Assembly: GCA_000230935.2 (NCBI GenBank)
Contig: AGIQ01000003.1
Span: 682,001-746,000 of the forward strand
DNA length: 64,000 nt
DNA from: Mycolicibacterium rhodesiae JS60
GTDB taxonomy: Bacteria > Actinomycetota > Actinomycetes > Mycobacteriales > Mycobacteriaceae
Direction of reading: 5' to 3'
Each line of letters starts with the position of its first letter. Position 1 is the stretch's first letter. A model generated the notes under the pieces. The model did not search any database. It was not told where the DNA came from and saw only the letters and a program-made list of their open reading frames with translations. This document shows positions 47,761 through 56,273 of this stretch, piece by piece. Both the position numbers and the translations under genes were made by a program.

Positions 47761-48567
47761 GTGGAAGCGGACGCGGTCTTCAAGGCGCTGGCCGATCCCG
47801 GTCGGCGCCGCTTGCTCGACATGCTTCATGAGCGGGCCGGCCTGACACTGGGCGAACTCTGCGAGGGGCTCGACATGCGCCGGCAGTCGGTGAGCCAGCA
47901 CCTCGAGATCCTCGAGGCCGCCAACCTGGTGACCTCGATGCGTGACGGCCGCCGCAAGCTCCACTACCTGAATGCAGTTCCGATTCACCAACTCCAGACC
48001 CGTTGGATCTGGAAATTCGAGGAGCCGCGCCTGGCGGCCCTTGCGGCGATCAAACAGCACGCGGAGGAAAGCGCCATGACTGAGACCATTCCCGACTACG
48101 TCTACACGACCTACATTCACGCCAGCGCCGAGCAGGTGTGGCATGCACTGACCGACGCCGACCTCACCGCGAAGTTCTGGGGTCATGCGCAGGTCTCGGA
48201 CTGGCGCGTTGGCAGCCGCGTCGACCACGTCCGGTCAGACGGCTCCGAGATCGTGGACGTCACCGGAACCGTGATGGAGGTCGATCCGCCCCGCCGGCTG
48301 GTCTTCGGTTTCGGCGAGCCCAGCGACGACCCGACGGCCGAGGAGAGTGTGGTCACGTTCGACATCGAGCCGTTCCGCGACATCGTCAAACTGACTGTCA
48401 CGCACACGAATTTCCAGTCGCCCGCCGACCGGGAATCGGTCGGGCAGGGCTGGCCCACCGTGCTCGCCAATCTCAAGACGCTCCTGGAGACCGGCGACGT
48501 GCTGCCGACGGCACCGTGGGAGTTCCACGCCGAGGAGTTCGCCGACAAGCGCTTAGAGGTCCAGTAG
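47761..48567 (+). CDS. ArsR-type regulator fused to an SRPBCC (AHSA1) domain
   Basis: A 268-residue fusion. Residues 1-95 are a winged helix of the ArsR family (VFKALADPGRRRLLDML, LGELCEGLDMRRQSVSQHLEIL). Residues about 110-265 are an AHSA1/START-like domain (YVYTTYIHASAEQVWHALTDADLTAKFWG, GTVMEVDPPRRLVFGFGEP, GWPTVLANLKTLLETG). The metal-binding ELCVCD motif of SmtB/ArsR is absent (ELCEGLDM has one Cys). The ligand is therefore more likely a hydrophobic small molecule held by the SRPBCC cavity. Internal ATG at 48076 could give the SRPBCC part alone. No neighbouring target gene apart from itself. Confidence 0.88.
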   Translation: MEADAVFKALADPGRRRLLDMLHERAGLTLGELCEGLDMRRQSVSQHLEILEAANLVTSMRDGRRKLHYLNAVPIHQLQTRWIWKFEEPRLAALAAIKQHAEESAMTETIPDYVYTTYIHASAEQVWHALTDADLTAKFWGHAQVSDWRVGSRVDHVRSDGSEIVDVTGTVMEVDPPRRLVFGFGEPSDDPTAEESVVTFDIEPFRDIVKLTVTHTNFQSPADRESVGQGWPTVLANLKTLLETGDVLPTAPWEFHAEEFADKRLEVQ

Positions 48568-49647
48568 CGCCGTCTCCGGCGCCTCGATCAGGCCCCGCAG
48601 GTCGACAAGGAATGCCGCAGCTTGCGCGCCGTCGGCGATCCGATGGTCGAACGCGCACGTCAGCGTCATCGTCGGCCGGGCCACCACCGCGCCGTCGACT
48701 ACCACGGCCCGCGGTTTCAGCGACCCCATGCCGAGGATCGCGGCTTCGGGGTAGTTGATCACCGGCACACCTTCGTCGAGCCCCAGCGCACCGAAGTTCG
48801 ACACCGTGAACGTCGACCCGCTCAGTTGCGTGGGTGCCAGCGTGCCCGCCCTGGCCCGCTGCACCACGTCGTCGACGGCCTCAGCCAGTCGCCGGGTGGA
48901 GCAGTCCCGGGTGTCGATCACCGGAACGACCAGGCCGCGTTCGGTGGCCACCGCGACGCCGAGGCGAACATCGGGGTGCAGCCGAATCTCCGGTCCGGCT
49001 TCGGATTCCACCCAGGTGGCGTTCAGCATGGGATGGCGACCCAATGCGATGACCAGCAGGCGCAAGGTCAGGACGAACGGCGTCACCTCCAGCGTGTCCC
49101 GAAGCCGCAGCAGCGCAGAGCAATCCACCTGCACACTGGCGTGCGCGTCGGGGATCTGACTCCGCGACAACGCCATATGACTGGCCATCCGGGCGTGAAC
49201 GCCGCGCACCGGGATGTTCTGTGATGCCGTGCCTGCGGCTTGCAGCACGTCGTCGCGGGTGATCACCCCGTCGGCACCCGAACCGGGTTGCAGCCCTTGA
49301 AGATCCACCGCCAGGTCGGCCGCGAGCTTGCGGGTCTTGGGTGCCGCACGGGCTCGCCGGCTGCGATCCATGCCGTCGTCGATGCCGTAGCCGACCAGCA
49401 CCGGGGTGCGGGCCTCGGTTTCGATGCGCACCAACAGTGTTCCAACTGCCAGGGTTTCGCCTTCGGCGCCGCCGAGCGCCTCGATGCGCCCGGCATAGGG
49501 GCTGGGGATCTCGACTTCGGCCTTGTTGGTCTCGACCGTGCACAGGGTCTGGTTGAGTTCGACGACATCGCCGACCGCGACCGCCCAACTGGTGATGGTG
49601 GCGTCTTCCAGGCCTTCGCCGAGGTCTGGGACCAGGAAGTCGCTCAT
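48553..49647 (-). CDS. bkdC: Branched-chain 2-oxoacid dehydrogenase E2 (BkdC)
   Basis: Dihydrolipoamide acyltransferase, 364 residues with one lipoyl domain (lipoyl Lys in VETNKAEVEIPSP, near residue 43). A short E3-binding-like region (ARAAPKTRKLAADLAVDL) and the catalytic domain ending with CAFDHRIADGAQAAAFL (active His-Asp) follow. Transfers branched acyl groups to CoA. ATG at 49647 overlaps the bkdB stop (ATGA). Last gene of the eight-gene branched-chain degradation operon; E3 (Lpd) is encoded elsewhere. Orthologue of Rv2495c. Confidence 0.94.
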   Translation of the reverse strand: MSDFLVPDLGEGLEDATITSWAVAVGDVVELNQTLCTVETNKAEVEIPSPYAGRIEALGGAEGETLAVGTLLVRIETEARTPVLVGYGIDDGMDRSRRARAAPKTRKLAADLAVDLQGLQPGSGADGVITRDDVLQAAGTASQNIPVRGVHARMASHMALSRSQIPDAHASVQVDCSALLRLRDTLEVTPFVLTLRLLVIALGRHPMLNATWVESEAGPEIRLHPDVRLGVAVATERGLVVPVIDTRDCSTRRLAEAVDDVVQRARAGTLAPTQLSGSTFTVSNFGALGLDEGVPVINYPEAAILGMGSLKPRAVVVDGAVVARPTMTLTCAFDHRIADGAQAAAFLVDLRGLIEAPETALLDL

Positions 49648-50696
49648 GGCCGTCGCATCGCTTTCTCGACGCAGTCCAGCAGCCGGTCGACGCCCGGCAG
49701 CCAGTGCTTCTCCAGCCGGGCCGGCGGGTAAGGCGTGTCGAATCCCGTGGCGCGCAGCACCGGTGACTCGAGGTCGTAGAACAGCTCCTCGGAGATCCGC
49801 GCCGCCAGTTCGGCCCCGAATCCGAGCGTGCGCGGACCCTCGTGCATGACGACCGCGCGGCCGGTCTTGCGGACCGATTCGGCGACGGTGTCGAAATCCA
49901 GCGGGCTCAGCGAGCGCAGATCGATGACTTCCAGGCTGCAGTCGGCGACCTCGGCCGCGTTCAGCGCCGCACCGACCAGCCCGCCATAGGTGAGCACGGT
50001 GACGTCGTCGCCGCTGCGCCGGACGACCGCCTTGCCGATCGGCGGTCCTGGCACGGCGAGGTCGACCGCGTCCCGGCCCCAGTAGCGCCGCTTGGGCTCG
50101 AGGTAGATCACCGGATCAGGGGAGGCGATCGCATGCCGAAGCAGCCAATAGGCATCCGAGGGTGTGGATGGCACAACGACTTTCAGCCCCGCAGTGTGCA
50201 CCCAGTAGGTCTCGGTGGATTCCGAGTGGTGCTCCACCGCACCGATACCGCCGAACGACGGGATCCTGACCGTGACCGGCATCTCGACCTGGCCGCGGGT
50301 GCGATTGCGGTACTTCGCGAGGTGGCTGACGATCTGGTCGAACGCCGGGTAGGAGAAGCCGTCGAACTGAATCTCCGGGACCGGCACGAAACCGCGGATC
50401 GCCAGGCCCACCGCGACACCGATGATCGCCGACTCGGCCAGCGGGGTGTCGAAACACCGTTGCTCGCCGAAGGTTTCAGCCAGTCCCTCGGTGATCCGGA
50501 ATACCCCGCCGAGTGCGGCGACGTCTTCGCCAAACACCAGCACCCGGTCGTCGCCGGCCATCGCGTCGTGCAGGGCACGGTTGATCGCCTGCGCCAACGT
50601 GAAAGTGGTGGGGCTGGGTAGCTGGGTAAGGATCGGACCGCCGGGCTCCGGTGCGCCCTCGCCACGCAATGGCGGCCGGTCGATGATCTGTGTCAT
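49644..50696 (-). CDS. bkdB: Branched-chain 2-oxoacid dehydrogenase E1 beta (BkdB)
   Basis: A 350-residue transketolase-like subunit. Conserved parts are VLVFGEDVAALGGVFRITEGL, DTPLAESAIIGVAVGLAIRG, PEIQFDGFSYPAFDQI, SFGGIGAVEHHSESTE and VIDLRSLSPLDFDTVAESVRKTGRAVVMHE. Together with BkdA it binds thiamine diphosphate and decarboxylates the 2-oxo acids of leucine, isoleucine and valine. ATG at 50696 is 7 bp after the bkdA stop region; the frame upstream overlaps bkdA. Rv2496c orthologue. Confidence 0.95.
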   Translation of the reverse strand: MTQIIDRPPLRGEGAPEPGGPILTQLPSPTTFTLAQAINRALHDAMAGDDRVLVFGEDVAALGGVFRITEGLAETFGEQRCFDTPLAESAIIGVAVGLAIRGFVPVPEIQFDGFSYPAFDQIVSHLAKYRNRTRGQVEMPVTVRIPSFGGIGAVEHHSESTETYWVHTAGLKVVVPSTPSDAYWLLRHAIASPDPVIYLEPKRRYWGRDAVDLAVPGPPIGKAVVRRSGDDVTVLTYGGLVGAALNAAEVADCSLEVIDLRSLSPLDFDTVAESVRKTGRAVVMHEGPRTLGFGAELAARISEELFYDLESPVLRATGFDTPYPPARLEKHWLPGVDRLLDCVEKAMRRP

Positions 50697-50706
50697 CTCA
50701 ATCCTC

Positions 50707-51756
50707 CTACGCCAGTTCGGCGCGCAATTGCGCACGCTGGGCCGACAATTCGGGGGTGATCTCGGCGTAGACGTGATCGAACAGTTCGCCCACATCCGGA
50801 TCGGGTGCACCGACCACCGCATCGCGAAGCTCCGCACGCAACCGGACCGAGCGCGTTTCCACTCGCTGTTCGACTCGCTCGGTCAGGACCCCGATCTGGT
50901 GCAGATACGTGCGATACCGGGCGATCGGATCGCGGGCCGACCACTCGGCGATTTCGGCAGCGGTCCGGTACCGGGTCGCGTCGTCGGAGGTGGTGTGCGG
51001 TTCCATCCGATAGGTGACCGCTTCGATGAGCGTGGGTCCTTCACCGGCCCTGGCGCGCTGCGCCGCCTCGGCCATCACCGCGTAGCAGGCCAGGACGTCG
51101 TTGCCGTCCACCCGGATTCCGGGCATTCCGTACCCCATCGCCCGGTGGGCGATGGTGGGCCCGGCGTACTGGCGGCTGGCGGGCACCGAGATGGCCCACT
51201 GATTGTTCTGGATGTAAAACACACACGGCGCCTTCTCGACAGCGGCCATGTTCATCGCCTCGTGCGAATCGCCTTCGCTGGTGGCGCCGTCACCGAGGAA
51301 GGCGACCGTCAGCGAATCCTCGCCCAGCCGTTGGGCGGCCATCGCCGCGCCCACCGCGTGCGGTGCGTGGGTGGCGATGGGGATGGCGATGGGTGCACAG
51401 CACTTGCTGGTGAAATCCAGGCCACCGTGCCAGGCCCCGCGCCACAGGGCGGCCACCTGCGCAGGCGAGATACCGCGGACCATGAAGACGCCGAGTTCTC
51501 GGAATTGCGGGAACAGCCAGTCGGTTTTGCGCAGGCAGGCCGCCGCGCCGATCTGCGCGGCCTCCTGGCCGCGACACGAGGCGTAGAGCGCCAGTTCGCC
51601 CTGACGTTGCAGATTGACGAACTCGACGTCGAGATCGCGAGTGACAACGAGATTCTCGTAGAGCCAGACGAGGGTTTCCGGCGGCAGATCACGACGATAT
51701 CGGCTTTCGGCCGTCGTCGTTCCGTCGGGCCCGATGAGTTGAACCGGCTGATCCAT
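50707..51756 (-). CDS. bkdA: Branched-chain 2-oxoacid dehydrogenase E1 alpha (BkdA)
   Basis: A 349-residue subunit. The thiamine diphosphate motif GDGATSEGDSHEAMNMA ends with QNNQWAISVP. The substrate-side GQEAAQIGAAACL and the FTSKCCAPIAIPIATHAPHAVG segment also fit E1 alpha of the branched-chain type, as do the phosphorylation-loop-like residues TYRMEPHTTSDDATRYR. The ATG at 51756 follows GGAGG. It lies 59 bp after citE, the largest gap within the operon, so an internal promoter is possible. Rv2497c orthologue. Confidence 0.95.
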   Translation of the reverse strand: MDQPVQLIGPDGTTTAESRYRRDLPPETLVWLYENLVVTRDLDVEFVNLQRQGELALYASCRGQEAAQIGAAACLRKTDWLFPQFRELGVFMVRGISPAQVAALWRGAWHGGLDFTSKCCAPIAIPIATHAPHAVGAAMAAQRLGEDSLTVAFLGDGATSEGDSHEAMNMAAVEKAPCVFYIQNNQWAISVPASRQYAGPTIAHRAMGYGMPGIRVDGNDVLACYAVMAEAAQRARAGEGPTLIEAVTYRMEPHTTSDDATRYRTAAEIAEWSARDPIARYRTYLHQIGVLTERVEQRVETRSVRLRAELRDAVVGAPDPDVGELFDHVYAEITPELSAQRAQLRAELA

Positions 51757-51815
51757 AACCGCCTCCTCTGCCGGTGCAGAGGCGGTCGGAGCAAACCTGT
51801 TGTAGCAGGCTCCAG

Positions 51816-52634
51816 CTAGCGGCCGGGGTCGGGCGCCAGCTGGACGATGCGCTCTGCTCGCCGAAGCACCGGGGCATCCACCATTATGCCCTCGAATTGG
51901 AAGACACCGCGTTCATTGCGGGCCGCCTCAAGCACGTGTCGCGCCCAACCTACCTGTTCAGGGCTGGGAAGGTAGCCCTCCCTAATCACCGCGATCTGGC
52001 TAGGATGGATTGCCACTTTGGCGTCGAAACCGACAGCGACGGCGTCGTCCACCTCGCCTCTCAGACCGTCCAGATCCTTGATGTCGAGGAACACCGAATC
52101 CAGGGCGAGCCGGCCGTAGGCCTTGGCCGCCAGCAAGCTCTGCGACCGGACATGCCTCGCCACTTCGCGGTACGAGCCGTCGGGATGGCGGTTGGCGGTG
52201 CCGCCCAGAACGGCGAACAAGTCCTCGGCACCCCACATGACGGCGAGCGCGTTGTCCACCCGGGAGGACTCGACGACATTGAGCGCACCCAACGGGGTTT
52301 CGATCAGCACCACGACATCCAGCGGCGCCAGGGCGGTCACCTGCGCGCCGAACTCGGTCTTGGCCAGCATCACTGTGGTGTACGGCGTGCGGGCCAGCGC
52401 CTCGAGATCGAGCGGATGATCCGGTGTGGTCGACGGATTGATTCGCACGACCGTGCGGCCGGGATCGAGCTGGGTGCTCACCAGCGCGTCGCGAGCGGCC
52501 GCGCGGTCCTTGGCGGCCACCCCGTCTTCGAGATCGAGTATCACGACATCGGCTGTGGCAGCGGCCTTCTCGAATCGCTCGGGACGATCGGCAGGGCAGA
52601 ACAGCCAGGCTGGTCCTGGATTGTCGAGTGCCAT
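51816..52634 (-). CDS. citE: CitE-like beta-hydroxyacyl-CoA lyase
   Basis: A 272-residue TIM-barrel lyase related to the citrate lyase beta subunit but without citrate lyase partners. Motifs are WLFCPADRPERFEKA, VILDLEDGVAAKDR (metal-binding acids), TVVRINPSTTPDH and AKVAIHPSQIAVI. The M. tuberculosis orthologue Rv2498c cleaves (R)-3-hydroxy-3-methylglutaryl-CoA and related thioesters, which fits the last step of leucine degradation. ATG at 52634 overlaps the maoC stop (TGATG). Confidence 0.92.
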   Translation of the reverse strand: MALDNPGPAWLFCPADRPERFEKAAATADVVILDLEDGVAAKDRAAARDALVSTQLDPGRTVVRINPSTTPDHPLDLEALARTPYTTVMLAKTEFGAQVTALAPLDVVVLIETPLGALNVVESSRVDNALAVMWGAEDLFAVLGGTANRHPDGSYREVARHVRSQSLLAAKAYGRLALDSVFLDIKDLDGLRGEVDDAVAVGFDAKVAIHPSQIAVIREGYLPSPEQVGWARHVLEAARNERGVFQFEGIMVDAPVLRRAERIVQLAPDPGR

Positions 52635-53122
52635 CAGGCGGGCTTCTTTCGCACCATGGTCTTGCGGCTGGCGGTCGCGACGATATCACCATGCTGGTTG
52701 CGCGCGGTGTGCGCGAACGTGACGATGCCCTCGCCGGGACGACTCTTGGATTCGCGTTTGTCGGTGACGACGGTTTCGGCGTACATCGTGTCGCCGTGGA
52801 ACAGCGGCTTGGGGAACGCGATGTCCGAGAACCCGAGGTTGCCGACGATGGTGCCCTGCGTCAGCTGCGTCACCGAAAGGCCTACTAGCGTGGACAGGGT
52901 GAACATCGAGTTCACCAGCCGCTGGTTGAACGGCGGCAACGCGTCGGAGAACGCCGCATCGAGATGCAGCGCCTGGGTGTTCATCGTCAACGTGGTGAAC
53001 AAGACGTTGTCCGCCTCGGTGATCGTGCGTCCGGGGGCGTGCACGTAGCGGACCCCGATCTCGAATTCCTCGAACCACAAGCCGCGCTGGACGACGACCT
53101 TCTCCCCGGAGGATTCGCTCAC
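52634..53122 (-). CDS. MaoC-like hydratase (hotdog fold)
   Basis: A 162-residue single-hotdog protein of the (R)-specific enoyl hydratase type. TEADNVLFTTLTMNTQALHLD carries a version of the hydratase motif (D and the H in LHLD), and GTIVGNLGFSDIAFPKPLFHGDTM is the second conserved part. It may hydrate 3-methylglutaconyl-CoA or another branched unsaturated acyl-CoA. GTG at 53122 follows directly on the fadE19 stop (TAG-GTG). Rv2499c orthologue. Confidence 0.88.
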   Translation of the reverse strand: MSESSGEKVVVQRGLWFEEFEIGVRYVHAPGRTITEADNVLFTTLTMNTQALHLDAAFSDALPPFNQRLVNSMFTLSTLVGLSVTQLTQGTIVGNLGFSDIAFPKPLFHGDTMYAETVVTDKRESKSRPGEGIVTFAHTARNQHGDIVATASRKTMVRKKPA

Positions 53123-54283
53123 CTACAGTCCCATCTGCCGAGCGATGACCATCAGCTGCACTTCGGTTGTCCCTTCCCCGATCTCGAGGATCTTGCTGTC
53201 CCGGTAGTGCCGGGCGACCGTGTATTCGTTCATGAAACCGTAGCCGCCGTGGATCTGGGTGGCGTCACGGGCATTGTCCATGGCGGCCTCACTGGCGATC
53301 ATCTTCGCGATCGCGGCCTCCTTCTTGAACGGCTTGCCGGCCAGCATCAGGGCCGCCGCGTCGTAGTAGGCGGTGCGCGCCGCGTGCGCGCGGGCCTCCA
53401 TGCGGGCGATCTTGAACTCGATGGCCTGGAACTTCCCGATCGGCTGGCCGAACGCCGCGCGCTCGGCGGCGTACTTCACGCTTTCGTCGACGCAGCCCTG
53501 CGCCGCGCCCGTCGACAGCGCGGCGATCGCGATGCGGCCCTCGTCGAGGATCCGCAGGAAGTTGGCGTAGCCGCGGCCGCGTTGGCCGAGCAGGTTCTCC
53601 GCCGGGACGCGAACGTCGTCGAAGGTCAGCGGGTGGGTGTCCGAGGCGTTCCAGCCGACCTTGTCATAGGCGGGCTCGGCGGTGAAGCCGGCCGTCGGCA
53701 CCGGCACCAGGATCGAGGAGATCTCCCGGTTGTGCCCGGAGCCACCTGTGACCGCGGTGACCGTGACCAGACGGGTGATGTCGGTGCCCGAGTTCGTGAT
53801 GAACTGCTTGGTGCCGTTGATGACCCAGTGCCCGTCGTCGAGGCGGGCGGTGGTCTTGGTCGCCCCCGCATCCGTGCCACCGCCGGCCTCGGTCAAGCCG
53901 AACGCACCGAGGGCCTGCCCGCTGGTCAGCTGGGGCAGCCATTCCCGTTTCTGCGCCTCGTTGCCGAATCGATAGATCGGCATCGCCCCCAGCGACACCC
54001 CGGCCTCCAAGGTGATCGCCACACTCTGGTCGACCTTGCCAAGCTCCTCCAGTGCCAGGCACAGGGCGAAGTAGTCACCGCCCATGCCACCGTATTCTTC
54101 CGGGAAGGGCAGGCCGAACAAGCCCATCTCGGCCATGCCGGCCACGACCTCGTATGGGAACGTGTGGTTGGCATCGTGTTCAGCGGATACCGGGGCGACA
54201 ACGGTGCGCGCGAAGTCACGCACCGTCTTGGCGAGCTGCTCGTATTCGTCGGGAAGTGTTCCCGTGGACAGGAAATCAGTCAT
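53123..54283 (-). CDS. fadE19: Acyl-CoA dehydrogenase, isovaleryl-CoA type (FadE19)
   Basis: FAD enzyme of 386 residues. Signatures are FGLTEAGGGTDAGATKTTA (acyl-CoA dehydrogenase motif 1) and the C-terminal QIHGGYGFMNEYTVARHYRDSKILEIGEGTTEVQ region. The catalytic glutamate position fits EGTTE (short-chain type). It probably oxidises isovaleryl-CoA to 3-methylcrotonyl-CoA and possibly 2-methylbutyryl-CoA. ATG at 54283 lies 11 bp after accA1. The substrate of AccA1/AccD1 would be its product. Rv2500c orthologue. Confidence 0.94.
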   Translation of the reverse strand: MTDFLSTGTLPDEYEQLAKTVRDFARTVVAPVSAEHDANHTFPYEVVAGMAEMGLFGLPFPEEYGGMGGDYFALCLALEELGKVDQSVAITLEAGVSLGAMPIYRFGNEAQKREWLPQLTSGQALGAFGLTEAGGGTDAGATKTTARLDDGHWVINGTKQFITNSGTDITRLVTVTAVTGGSGHNREISSILVPVPTAGFTAEPAYDKVGWNASDTHPLTFDDVRVPAENLLGQRGRGYANFLRILDEGRIAIAALSTGAAQGCVDESVKYAAERAAFGQPIGKFQAIEFKIARMEARAHAARTAYYDAAALMLAGKPFKKEAAIAKMIASEAAMDNARDATQIHGGYGFMNEYTVARHYRDSKILEIGEGTTEVQLMVIARQMGL

Positions 54284-54294
54284 TTCAGCGCTTT

Positions 54295-56271
54295 CTATAT
54301 CTCACTCTTCGGGGCGGCAGTGACCTTGGCCAGCAGCTGTCCCACCTTGACCTGATCGCCGACCGCGACGTGCAGTTCGACCACCCCGTCGACAGGTGCG
54401 GTCAGCGAATGCTCCATCTTCATCGCCTCGACGGCCACCACGACGGTGCCCGCAGCGACCTCGTCACCGCTGGAAACACCCACCGCCACAACCGTTCCAG
54501 GCATCGGGCTGACGAGTTCGGCGTCGCCGCCGACCTCGTCATCCGGGCGGACCGGCGCTTCGCGCACTTCTTCGAGCATCACCGTCCGGCCGGCGCCGGC
54601 CAGCCAGATCTGATGGCCATCGACCGCCACGGTGTAGATGCCCCGCAGGCCGTCGAGGGTGACCGCGAGCTCATCGCCCACCAACTGGGCTGACAGCGAA
54701 CGGCTTTCACCGTCCTCGATGCGGGCCACCGCGCCGGCCGGGCTTCCGGTGATGTGGACGTGATCGGTGCGCTCGCCGCTGCGCAGCCGGATGCTCGTCG
54801 GTGCGGGTGCACCGATCCGCCAGCCCGAGGGCACATCCCACAGATCGGTCGACCGGGTGGGCCAGCGCTGCAGCCAGCGATACGCGGCCGCAGCGATGAA
54901 CACCTCATCTCCGGCGGGCTCGCCGGTGAACACGGTGCGGTCGATCAGGCCGGTGTCCAGCCGGCCCGCTGCGACGTCCTCGTCGGCGAGCAGGAAACGC
55001 AGGAATTCGATGTTGGTGCCCACGCCCAGCACCGCGGTCTGCGACAGCGCCCGGTCCAGTGTGCGCAATGCGGCCGCACGGTCCTCCCCGTGGGCGATGA
55101 CTTTCGACAGCATCGGATCGTAGTCGCTGCCGATCGTCATGCCTTCGGACAGGCCGGAATCCACCCTGATTCCGGCACCAACGGGCTCAATGAGCCCCAG
55201 CACGGGACCACCGGTGGGCAAGAAACCGGCGGCGGGATCCTCGGCGTACACCCGGGCCTCGATCGCATGCCCGTCCATGGTGATGTCGTCCTGCGTGATG
55301 GGCAGCTTCTCCCCCGCTGCGATACGCACCTGCCAGTCGACGAGATCGTGTCCGGTGACCAACTCGGTGACCGGGTGCTCGACCTGCAGGCGGGTGTTCA
55401 TCTCCATGAAGAAGAACTCGTCGGGCCGGCCAGCGGAGACGATGAATTCCACGGTGCCTGCGCCGACGTAGTCGACGCTGCGGGCGGTGTCACACGCCGC
55501 CGCACCGATTCGCGCGCGAGTGTCGGCATCCAGCAGTGGCGATGGCGCTTCCTCGATGACCTTCTGATGGCGGCGTTGCAGACTGCACTCACGCTCGCCG
55601 AAATGCAGCACGGTGCCGAAAGTATCGGCGAGCACCTGGACCTCGATATGCCTGGGCCGCAACACGAATCGTTCGAGGAACAGGGTGTCGTCGCCGAAGG
55701 CCGCCGCGGATTCGCGCCGCGCCGCGGCCAGCGCGCCGGTTAGCTCGGCGGCATCGTCGACGCGGCGCATACCTTTACCACCGCCACCCGCCGACGGTTT
55801 CACCAGGATCGGGAAGCCGATATCCCCGGCGGCGTCGATCAGTTCGGCATCGGTCAGGCCCGGCCGCGCGATACCGGGCACCACGGGCACCCCGAACGCG
55901 GACACCGCGGTTTTGGCCTCGATCTTGTCGCCCATCGTGCGGATCGCGCCCGACGGCGGCCCGATGAACGCCACTCCCGCGCGTTCCAGTGCGGCGGCGA
56001 AATCGGAGTTCTCCGAGAGGAACCCGTATCCGGGGTGGACAGCCTGTGCGCCGGTGCGCACTGCCGCGGCCACCACCGAGTCGATGTCCAGGTAGCTCTG
56101 CCGGGCCGGCGGCGGTCCGATCCGCACGGCGACGTCGGCCTCGCGGACATGGCGGGCACCGGCGTCGGCGTCGCTGTAGACGGCCACCGAGCGGATGCCC
56201 ATCGCCTTCAGCGTGCGGATGACCCGCACGGCAATCTCGCCCCGGTTGGCGACAAGGACACTGGTAAACAT
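54295..56271 (-). CDS. accA1: 3-methylcrotonyl-CoA carboxylase biotin subunit (AccA1)
   Basis: A 658-residue biotin carboxylase/carrier protein. The biotin carboxylase part (residues 1-450) has VLVANRGEIAVRVIR, KPSAGGGGKGMR (ATP loop), ERECSLQRRHQKVIEEAPSP, and FMEMNTRLQVEHPVTE. The carrier domain at the end carries VEAMKMEHS with biotin-accepting Lys618. ATG at 56271 is 2 bp after the accD1 stop; a much longer frame upstream was rejected. With AccD1 it carboxylates 3-methylcrotonyl-CoA in leucine catabolism. Rv2501c orthologue. Confidence 0.95.
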   Translation of the reverse strand: MFTSVLVANRGEIAVRVIRTLKAMGIRSVAVYSDADAGARHVREADVAVRIGPPPARQSYLDIDSVVAAAVRTGAQAVHPGYGFLSENSDFAAALERAGVAFIGPPSGAIRTMGDKIEAKTAVSAFGVPVVPGIARPGLTDAELIDAAGDIGFPILVKPSAGGGGKGMRRVDDAAELTGALAAARRESAAAFGDDTLFLERFVLRPRHIEVQVLADTFGTVLHFGERECSLQRRHQKVIEEAPSPLLDADTRARIGAAACDTARSVDYVGAGTVEFIVSAGRPDEFFFMEMNTRLQVEHPVTELVTGHDLVDWQVRIAAGEKLPITQDDITMDGHAIEARVYAEDPAAGFLPTGGPVLGLIEPVGAGIRVDSGLSEGMTIGSDYDPMLSKVIAHGEDRAAALRTLDRALSQTAVLGVGTNIEFLRFLLADEDVAAGRLDTGLIDRTVFTGEPAGDEVFIAAAAYRWLQRWPTRSTDLWDVPSGWRIGAPAPTSIRLRSGERTDHVHITGSPAGAVARIEDGESRSLSAQLVGDELAVTLDGLRGIYTVAVDGHQIWLAGAGRTVMLEEVREAPVRPDDEVGGDAELVSPMPGTVVAVGVSSGDEVAAGTVVVAVEAMKMEHSLTAPVDGVVELHVAVGDQVKVGQLLAKVTAAPKSEI

Positions 56272-56273
56272 CG

